Part shown: one piece after another, positions 7,255 through 12,064 of the stretch
Position numbering within the stretch: the first letter of the stretch is position 1
Layout: every line of letters starts with the position of its first letter
DNA from: Anaerolineales bacterium
GTDB taxonomy: Bacteria > Chloroflexota > Anaerolineae > Anaerolineales > Villigracilaceae
Assembly (NCBI GenBank): GCA_025938055.1
Contig: JAICQC010000096.1
Location: 1-12,064 of the forward strand
DNA: 12,064 bases
Direction: 5' to 3'
Program-made: the position numbers and the translations under genes
Notes under the pieces: generated by a model
What the model saw: only the letters and a program-made list of their open reading frames with translations
Database searches by the model: none
What the model was told of the DNA's origin: nothing

Positions 7255-8604
7255 ATGTATAGTGTTCAAAACATTCCCATGAAGGGCAAATTGTCATACT
7301 ATGTTAACAACATGACCAAAGCCTCCCTCCTCGACCGCGCCATTGTCGTTCTGCGCCTTAACGATACAGGAGTCTTCACCAAGCCGGGTCCACATCAATA
7401 TCCTCACCAGTGGAACTGGGACGCGGCGCTGATCGCTCTCGGTCTTTCCCACTTTGACCTGCCGCGTGCACAACTAGAGATTCGCGCCCTCCTGAGCGGG
7501 CAATGGAAGGATGGCATGCTGCCGCATGTCGTCTACCATGATGTTCCCTCGGACTATTTTCCCTATGCAGCATTCTGGCAGATCGAGAACAGCCCCCACG
7601 CACCAGCAGTTCCCACCTCGGGGATCACACAGCCGCCACTCCTGGCGACTGTGATTCGACGCATGCACACCCGCAATCCCATGCCGGAGTTTGTCGGCGA
7701 AGTCTACCCGACGTTGCTGGGCTGGCATCGCTGGCTGCACACCGCCCGGGACGCGGATGGAAGTGGACTCGCCTGCATTATCCATCCCTGGGAATCTGGC
7801 ACGGATGATTCACCGCGCTGGCTGCGTCTCTTCGAGTCCATCCAGCCGGAGGCGCTTCCCGAGTTTCAGCGCGGCGATACGCGCTACGTCCCGGCGATCG
7901 AGCGCCCGCATCCAGCGGAGTACGAACGGTTCATTTATCTGATCGATGTCTTCCGCAAACTCCGTTATGAGCCGGGTGAACTGCTGGCTCATGCACCGTT
8001 CCTTGTTCAGGATATTTTGTTCAATGCCATCCTCTACCGCGCCGATGAAGACCTGCGTGTGTTGGCTCTGGAACTCCGCCAGCCAACCGCGGAGATAGAT
8101 GGCTGGCTGCATCGTATGCAGTTAAGTTTTAATACTCGGTTCTGGAATGAGAAGGCGGGACTCTATTATGATTACGATCTCCGCTCCGGGAGCCTGGTTC
8201 CTGTAAATACTGCATCCACATTCATGCCAATGTTCGCCGGGCTGGCATCTGTGAAGCAGACTCACCGGCTGGTTGAGCAGCAGCTGCTTAATCCCGCGAA
8301 ATATGCAAGCAGCGCTGACGTCGGTCACTGGGTCACGACTACCGCCAGGGATGAGCCCGCCTGGGAGCCGCGCCGCTACTGGCGCGGACCGGTCTGGATC
8401 ATCATGAACTGGTTCATTATGGAAGGTCTGCGGCGCTATGGCTATGAAGAATTGGCAGAAACGATTCGGAGGGATACTCTGAGTCTGATCGAAGCTGGCG
8501 GCTTCCGCGAATACTATGACCCGCGCGATGGCTCCGGTTGTGGATCGACCGACTTCTCCTGGTCTGCAGCGCTGGCGCTCGAACTCTTACAATCTGCCAC
8601 CTAG
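7255..8604 (+). CDS. GH63-like glycosidase (mannosylglycerate/glucosylglycerate hydrolase type)
   Basis: The family fold is an (alpha/alpha)6 barrel. Counting from the ATG at 7312 (430 residues), visible motifs are YPHQWNWDAALIALGL (30-45), DGMLPHVVY (67-75), HPWESGTDDSPRW (158-170) with the likely general acid Asp165, RYWRGPVWIIMNW (355-367) and GGFREYYDP (396-404) with the likely general base Glu400. It therefore appears active. No signal peptide is seen, so it should act in the cytoplasm on what the upstream transporter brings in; mannosylglycerate, glucosylglycerate or another small alpha-glycoside is possible. The start is uncertain: ATGs at 7255, 7279 and 7312 all lack a good Shine-Dalgarno. 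The frame stays open to GTG 7156, but that would code through the inverted repeat and is unlikely. The 7312 start fits the protein best; 7255 is given as the outer limit. Confidence 0.88.
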   Translation: MYSVQNIPMKGKLSYYVNNMTKASLLDRAIVVLRLNDTGVFTKPGPHQYPHQWNWDAALIALGLSHFDLPRAQLEIRALLSGQWKDGMLPHVVYHDVPSDYFPYAAFWQIENSPHAPAVPTSGITQPPLLATVIRRMHTRNPMPEFVGEVYPTLLGWHRWLHTARDADGSGLACIIHPWESGTDDSPRWLRLFESIQPEALPEFQRGDTRYVPAIERPHPAEYERFIYLIDVFRKLRYEPGELLAHAPFLVQDILFNAILYRADEDLRVLALELRQPTAEIDGWLHRMQLSFNTRFWNEKAGLYYDYDLRSGSLVPVNTASTFMPMFAGLASVKQTHRLVEQQLLNPAKYASSADVGHWVTTTARDEPAWEPRRYWRGPVWIIMNWFIMEGLRRYGYEELAETIRRDTLSLIEAGGFREYYDPRDGSGCGSTDFSWSAALALELLQSAT

Positions 8605-8648
8605 AAGGAAAAAACTTTTTTCAGGCTGAGATGGGGAATAATGATCCT

Positions 8649-8677
8649 TTGACTCCAACCCGTGGTTGTTGTACACT
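8649..8677 (+). promoter_or_regulatory. sigma70-type promoter for the metallopeptidase-like gene
   Basis: TTGACT (8649-8654) and TACACT (8672-8677) are separated by 17 bases. A start of transcription near 8684 would give a leader of about 33 bases that includes AAGGAG at 8705-8710. This marks a new transcription unit after the glycosidase gene. Confidence 0.6.
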
Positions 8678-8695
8678 TTTTCATCAACCGTATCG

Positions 8696-9517
8696 GTGCC
8701 GAACAAGGAGAGTCTCACGGAACAATCTGATTCTCAGTATGCGCAGGCGAAAGTGGCACAGATCAAGTCGGAATATCAGGTTGATGTTGTCGCTGATTGG
8801 GGCGGTGATGACAAATGGAAATCCGGCAATTGGTCTAAAGCTGAATTGGACAGATTACAAAACGCCATTGCGCTGATGGCAAACGTAATGGGCGGAAATC
8901 ACGCCTTTGTTCAGAACCTGGGTGGCGTGACCGTGAAGAAAGCGGACATTGGCTCGCACGGCGGAGAGGCGCTTGCCCACCGGGTCACTTTTTCCAGTAA
9001 AGGTTCATTTTCTTCGTGGACGGCTGTCCATGAGTTTGCACATGCCTGGGATGCAAACCATGGATGGACGCTCTCGCGTCTGCTGGAGAAATACACAGGT
9101 GGTTTCACCAGCCCATTCCTATCCAGGCTCCTGCAACTGGCGGGGCTTTCAGACTCGAATCACTTTCGCCCAGAACACAAGCCCGGGCGTTATGGGCGAA
9201 GGCCAGGCTGCAACCGGGCGGGTTACTTTTACGGAGATAGACCCAGCGGCTCGAACTGGAGCTTCAACCGCCTGGAGGACTTCGCCGAATCAGTGGCAAT
9301 GTATATCGGCTGGGAGCGCGGCAACGACCTTTCACAACACGCCCGCAACCGGATTGTCCGTTATCAGTTGAAGAACGGCGATAAGGACCCGTTCAATATC
9401 ATCGATAACTGGATGGAGTACGCCAAACGGTTTTATCCTGACAATGGTGATTACACCAAAACAAAACGCTGGCAATTCGTGGATGATCTTGTCCACGGCA
9501 GGATTGTTGTTCGCTGA
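8696..9517 (+). CDS. HExxH zinc metallopeptidase-like protein, family not identified
   Basis: Numbered from GTG 8696 (273 residues). The sequence VHEFAHAWDANH holds HEFAH at 112-116, the zinc-binding and catalytic motif of many metallopeptidases. Downstream, RLEDFAESVAMYIGW (192-206) has Glu194 and Glu198, either of which could be the third zinc ligand, as in gluzincin-like families with ED-x-AE motifs. No signal peptide or membrane segment is seen, so it is probably cytoplasmic. The start is puzzling: AAGGAG at 8705-8710 has ideal spacing to ACG at 8717, not to a normal start. In-frame canonical starts are TTG 8666 and 8669 (overlapping the -10 box), GTG 8696 (no Shine-Dalgarno) and GTG 8753. 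The frame is intact, with every motif present, so it is not an obvious pseudogene. Substrate unknown. Confidence 0.8.
   Translation: MPNKESLTEQSDSQYAQAKVAQIKSEYQVDVVADWGGDDKWKSGNWSKAELDRLQNAIALMANVMGGNHAFVQNLGGVTVKKADIGSHGGEALAHRVTFSSKGSFSSWTAVHEFAHAWDANHGWTLSRLLEKYTGGFTSPFLSRLLQLAGLSDSNHFRPEHKPGRYGRRPGCNRAGYFYGDRPSGSNWSFNRLEDFAESVAMYIGWERGNDLSQHARNRIVRYQLKNGDKDPFNIIDNWMEYAKRFYPDNGDYTKTKRWQFVDDLVHGRIVVR
8705..8719 (+). promoter_or_regulatory. Shine-Dalgarno leading to a possible ACG start
   Basis: AAGGAG (8705-8710), six bases (AGTCTC), then ACG (8717-8719) in frame with the metallopeptidase-like protein. The geometry is what one expects of ATG, which suggests either a mutated start codon or a rare non-canonical one. 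Confidence 0.5.
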
Positions 9518-9543
9518 AAGCCCGTCGAAACAGCGTGTATAAT
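9514..9543 (+). promoter_or_regulatory. putative promoter for the metallo-beta-lactamase-fold gene
   Basis: A perfect TATAAT (9538-9543) is preceded at 18 bases by CTGAAA (9514-9519), which overlaps the stop of the preceding gene. Transcription would begin near 9550, directly before CGGAGG (9551-9556), giving a very short leader. Confidence 0.45.
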
Positions 9544-9566
9544 TGCTCCTCGGAGGCTACATCTTT

Positions 9567-10238
9567 ATGGAAATTACCTGGTACGGACATTCCTGTTTTC
9601 GTCTCACCGAGCGCAATTACGCGACGGTGGTGACGGACCCATTTGACAACAAATCCATTGGTTACGACTCGTTGAAACTTCGCTCAGATATTGTTACGGT
9701 CAGCCATGATGCGCCCGGGCATAACAATACCAATGCAGTAAAAGGTACATCGCATGTGATCGATGGCGCAGGCGAATTCGAGATCGGCGGCGTATTCATC
9801 ACCGGCGTCCAGACGGATAGCAGCGGGTCGGGTAAGAAAAAGTCAAAGTCGAAGGAAAGTGAATCAACCTCACGGAATACGATCTACGTGTTCGATTATG
9901 ATGGCATTACGGTTGCGCATCTGGGCGATCTCAAAGATGTCCCCACCCAGTCGGAGATCGAATTACTGGGGACGATCAACGTCGCGCTGGTCCCGGTCGG
10001 CGGCGGGGGAGGTCTGAATGCCGCCAAAGCGGCAGAGATTATCAGCCTGGTCGAACCAAATCTTGTCATCCCCATGCATTATTCCACACCGGCTGCAAAG
10101 ATCTCACTCGACTCGTTGAACAAGTTCATTAAGGAGATGGGGCTTTCGAAGGCTGATACCCAGCCTTCCATCAAGGTAACGCGCAGCGGCCTTCCCAGCG
10201 AAACCCGCGTGGTGGTGTTGGATTATCAGAAAAGTTGA
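9567..10238 (+). CDS. metallo-beta-lactamase-fold protein (UPF0173/YtkL-like) with altered metal motif
   Basis: 223 residues from ATG 9567, with CGGAGG ten bases upstream. The N-terminus EITWYGHSCFRL (2-13) and the later YDGITVAHLGDL (111-122) and VIPMHYSTP (168-176) are typical of the small MBL-fold hydrolase family related to UPF0173. Potential metal ligands His8, His47, His52, Asp121 and His171 remain. The central HxHxDH motif instead reads HDAPGH (47-52): the second His is Ala49 and the Asp is Gly51, so activity may be reduced, changed or lost. Residues 85-103 are a Ser/Lys/Glu-rich low-complexity insertion, probably a flexible loop. No signal peptide; cytoplasmic. No substrate is known. 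The next gene follows 30 bases on and may be co-transcribed. Confidence 0.85.
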   Translation: MEITWYGHSCFRLTERNYATVVTDPFDNKSIGYDSLKLRSDIVTVSHDAPGHNNTNAVKGTSHVIDGAGEFEIGGVFITGVQTDSSGSGKKKSKSKESESTSRNTIYVFDYDGITVAHLGDLKDVPTQSEIELLGTINVALVPVGGGGGLNAAKAAEIISLVEPNLVIPMHYSTPAAKISLDSLNKFIKEMGLSKADTQPSIKVTRSGLPSETRVVVLDYQKS

Positions 10239-10268
10239 ACTCTGAGACGTTTTATTGATAAGGATAAA

Positions 10269-10571
10269 ATGGCTGTTAAAGTATTGATGACATGGGATAT
10301 TGCCGGTGAACGCGATCAGGAATATTTCGAGTTTATCATCGGTGAATTTATCCCCGGTGTGCAGCGGCTCGGCTTGCAGCCCGCGGAAGCCTGGGCAACG
10401 ATCTATGGATCGTACCCGCAGATCCAGGTCGGGTTAATCGCCAACGATGTTGCGCAGGCACGCAGCGTCCTGGAATCCAGCGATTGGACCCTGTTGCAGG
10501 ACAAGCTGTTTGATTACGTCAAGAATTTTTCGTATAAGGTAGTACCTTCACGCGGCGGTTTTCAATTCTAG
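10269..10571 (+). CDS. hypothetical 100-residue protein
   Basis: ATG 10269 has AAGGA five bases upstream (10260-10264). The product is a soluble protein of 100 residues without signal peptide or membrane segment. Its alternation of short strands (VKVLMTWDI, QIQVGLIAN, SYKVVPSRGG) and helices (QEYFEFIIGEFIPGVQRLG, ARSVLESSDWTLLQDKLFDY) resembles a small dimeric alpha/beta-barrel (ferredoxin-like) domain; that is a guess from pattern, not recognition. It lies 30 bases after the MBL-fold gene, with no clear terminator or promoter between, so a two-gene operon is likely. Function unknown. Confidence 0.78.
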   Translation: MAVKVLMTWDIAGERDQEYFEFIIGEFIPGVQRLGLQPAEAWATIYGSYPQIQVGLIANDVAQARSVLESSDWTLLQDKLFDYVKNFSYKVVPSRGGFQF

Positions 10572-10624
10572 GAGGCTCCCCGGCAAGCCCGGACTTCAGA
10601 CTCCATCCGACCCGCATTACATAA

Positions 10625-12064
10625 ATGCCGATACATCAATCGTGGTTTTTCTACCTGTGTGCTCTGGAAGGCGCGGCTGCAATAGCCGCGCTTTTCTTGA
10701 TTCCATCGGAGGGCGGCAGCCTTTCGCTTGCGCGCCTGGCTCTCATCGGTTTCATCCTCATTATCTGTATGACGTGCCTCGTTGTGGGATTTCGCCGACC
10801 GCGCTTATTAGACAGGTTTGCCCGACCGACTTTTATTCTTCTCTCTGCGTTGCTTTCATTCCTCTTTGGCGCGTTCCTCTTTCTGTTGCGTTATCTCAAT
10901 CCCGAGACTTCCCTCTCCACCTATCAGCGCCTCAGCCCGTTGCTGTGGTATTTGTTTGCTCTCTCCGTTCAATTCACCTTCTTCCTCCTTTTTTCTTATC
11001 GAGGTTTTCATGCTGCGAATCTTGCCTCACGCAGATCCGTGTACATCCCTGCGCTCGCTGCCTCTGGGATCCTGCTGCTGCTGTTTCTCTTCATCTCCCT
11101 GACGCGCCTCGGTCTGACTCCCGATCCCGCCTACTGGGGTGAGCCCGGCGTTCCGATGCTTGGCTGGCAGTTTGCGCTTGCATTGATCGGGGGTATTTGT
11201 GTTTTCGTTCTCACCTTTTCTGCGCCGGAACGCGCGATGAACCTCTTCCTGGCAGCCGGTCTGTATCTTCTTGCCGTTGCGCTCTGGTTGAGCATCCCGG
11301 CGGAGGTGCTGGCAAACAGCTTCTATATGCCGATGAACCCGCCTTCTTTCCAGCCGTTTCCCTACTCGGATGCGGGCTATTACGACCAGATGGCACACAG
11401 CCTGTTGATCGGTCATCCCTATCAGGGACAGATCCCAACACGCCCTCTTTACATTTTTCTGCTGACGGTCCTGCACATGCTGTTCGGAGAGAACTATCGA
11501 AATATCATCATCGGGCAGACGTTTGTGCTGGCACTTATCCCGGTGGTTTTCTATTTCCTCGGGAAAAAGCTCCACAGCCGCCTTGCGGGTGTAGTGATCG
11601 CTCTGTTCTTTATCTTCCGCGAATTGACAACCGTGATGGTCTCCTCGAATACCCGCGTTTCCAACACAAAGACTCTAATGGTGGACCTGCCCACGCTCCT
11701 GCTCCTGATCCTTGCCTGTTTTTTTTCGATCCGTTGGCTGGAACAAAAGAATGAGAAGAGCGCGCTGCTTGCGGGTGGGACGTTTGGTCTGCTCCTGCTC
11801 TTGCGAACACAATCCATGCTGGTGTTACCATTGATCCTGCTTGCTGCTTTGTTTGTATTGGGCTGGAGAAAGAAACCATTCTATCTTCTATCCTCTTTCT
11901 TCTTTCTTGGTCTGTTCATTACTATCCTCCCATGGCTGACGCACAACTATCTTCAGACTGGTCAGTTTGCCTTCGACGCGCCTTTCCAGTACAAAGTGAT
12001 CGCCAGCCAGTACGCGTATTCGGGCAATCTGGATATCGACAATTACGATTTCGAAGGCAAGGGA
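10625..12064 (+). CDS. polytopic GT39/ArnT-like (GT-C fold) membrane glycosyltransferase, partial
   Basis: The frame is open from ATG 10625 to the window end (480 codons, no stop). A TAA lies immediately upstream, so 10625 is the earliest start; it has no Shine-Dalgarno, and an in-frame ATG some 50 codons on is an alternative. The protein is very hydrophobic, with about ten membrane segments in the visible part. The motif PYSDAGYYDQMAHSLLIGHPY (about 246-266), with acidic Asp249 in an outer loop, then QIPTRPLYIFLL (269-280), is characteristic of PMT/ArnT-type transferases that use lipid-linked sugars; Asp249 is the candidate catalytic residue. Later parts (LLLLRTQSMLVLPLILL, ILPWLTHNY) also fit. 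It likely adds sugar to lipid or protein outside the membrane. About 230 N-terminal residues before the motif form extra membrane segments, as in related Chloroflexota proteins. Confidence 0.85.
   Translation, partial: MPIHQSWFFYLCALEGAAAIAALFLIPSEGGSLSLARLALIGFILIICMTCLVVGFRRPRLLDRFARPTFILLSALLSFLFGAFLFLLRYLNPETSLSTYQRLSPLLWYLFALSVQFTFFLLFSYRGFHAANLASRRSVYIPALAASGILLLLFLFISLTRLGLTPDPAYWGEPGVPMLGWQFALALIGGICVFVLTFSAPERAMNLFLAAGLYLLAVALWLSIPAEVLANSFYMPMNPPSFQPFPYSDAGYYDQMAHSLLIGHPYQGQIPTRPLYIFLLTVLHMLFGENYRNIIIGQTFVLALIPVVFYFLGKKLHSRLAGVVIALFFIFRELTTVMVSSNTRVSNTKTLMVDLPTLLLLILACFFSIRWLEQKNEKSALLAGGTFGLLLLLRTQSMLVLPLILLAALFVLGWRKKPFYLLSSFFFLGLFITILPWLTHNYLQTGQFAFDAPFQYKVIASQYAYSGNLDIDNYDFEGKG
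10671..10695 (+). terminator. terminator-like hairpin inside the start of the glycosyltransferase frame
   Basis: GCGCGGCT (10671-10678), loop GCAAT, AGCCGCGC (10684-10691), then TTTT. This is an eight-pair GC-rich stem with a short T run, about 100 bases after the stop of the 100-residue protein gene. It may terminate that operon, but it lies in frame within the first membrane segment of the next gene if that starts at 10625. Confidence 0.4.

Noticed and set aside
8608..8622. GAAAAAACTTTTTTC after the glycosidase stop as a terminator
   Set aside because: The symmetric A6/T6 tract has only a one-base centre and no GC stem, so a stable hairpin is unlikely; weak termination cannot be excluded.
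10642..11142. Plus-strand frame of 166 codons, and another at 11197-11754
   Set aside because: Both are out-of-frame readings of the GT39-like gene, whose frame from 10625 is open to the window end and shows membrane segments and the Asp249 loop motif.

Overview
The window looks like a chromosomal segment of a Chloroflexota bacterium, most likely of the Anaerolineae. This is inferred from gene style only: a solute-binding lipoprotein with a Pro-Ala-Thr-Glu linker, Bacillus-like Shine-Dalgarno and sigma70-type promoter signals, a GT39-like membrane protein of the type common in that group, and moderate GC. No rRNA, tRNA, CRISPR, transposase or phage gene was seen.

Left part (1-1831, minus strand): a two-gene operon. 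A zinc-free medium-chain dehydrogenase/reductase (start 1831) is followed 13 bases later by a Gfo/Idh/MocA oxidoreductase that runs off the left edge. A gene-free stretch (1832-2230) holds divergent promoter signals and a leader of about 240 bases for the rightward operon.

Centre (2231-8604, plus strand): a carbohydrate ABC importer made of a solute-binding lipoprotein, two MalF/MalG-type permeases and a MalK/UgpC-type ATPase, followed by a GH63/mannosylglycerate-hydrolase-like glycosidase. An 18-bp perfect hairpin separates the binding-protein gene from the permeases. An inverted-repeat element separates the ATPase from the glycosidase. The layout suggests import of a small glycoside, intracellular hydrolysis, and oxidation of a product by the divergent dehydrogenases; the substrate cannot be read from sequence. 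The most unusual item is the first permease: its first extracytoplasmic loop carries an insertion of about 170 residues made of two tandem SH3b-like repeats.

Right part (8605-12064, plus strand): apparently unrelated genes. These are an HExxH metallopeptidase-like protein with its own promoter and a start-codon puzzle (a well-placed Shine-Dalgarno leads to ACG), a metallo-beta-lactamase-fold protein whose HxHxDH motif is degenerate, a 100-residue protein of unknown function, and a large GT39/ArnT-like membrane glycosyltransferase gene cut by the right edge.
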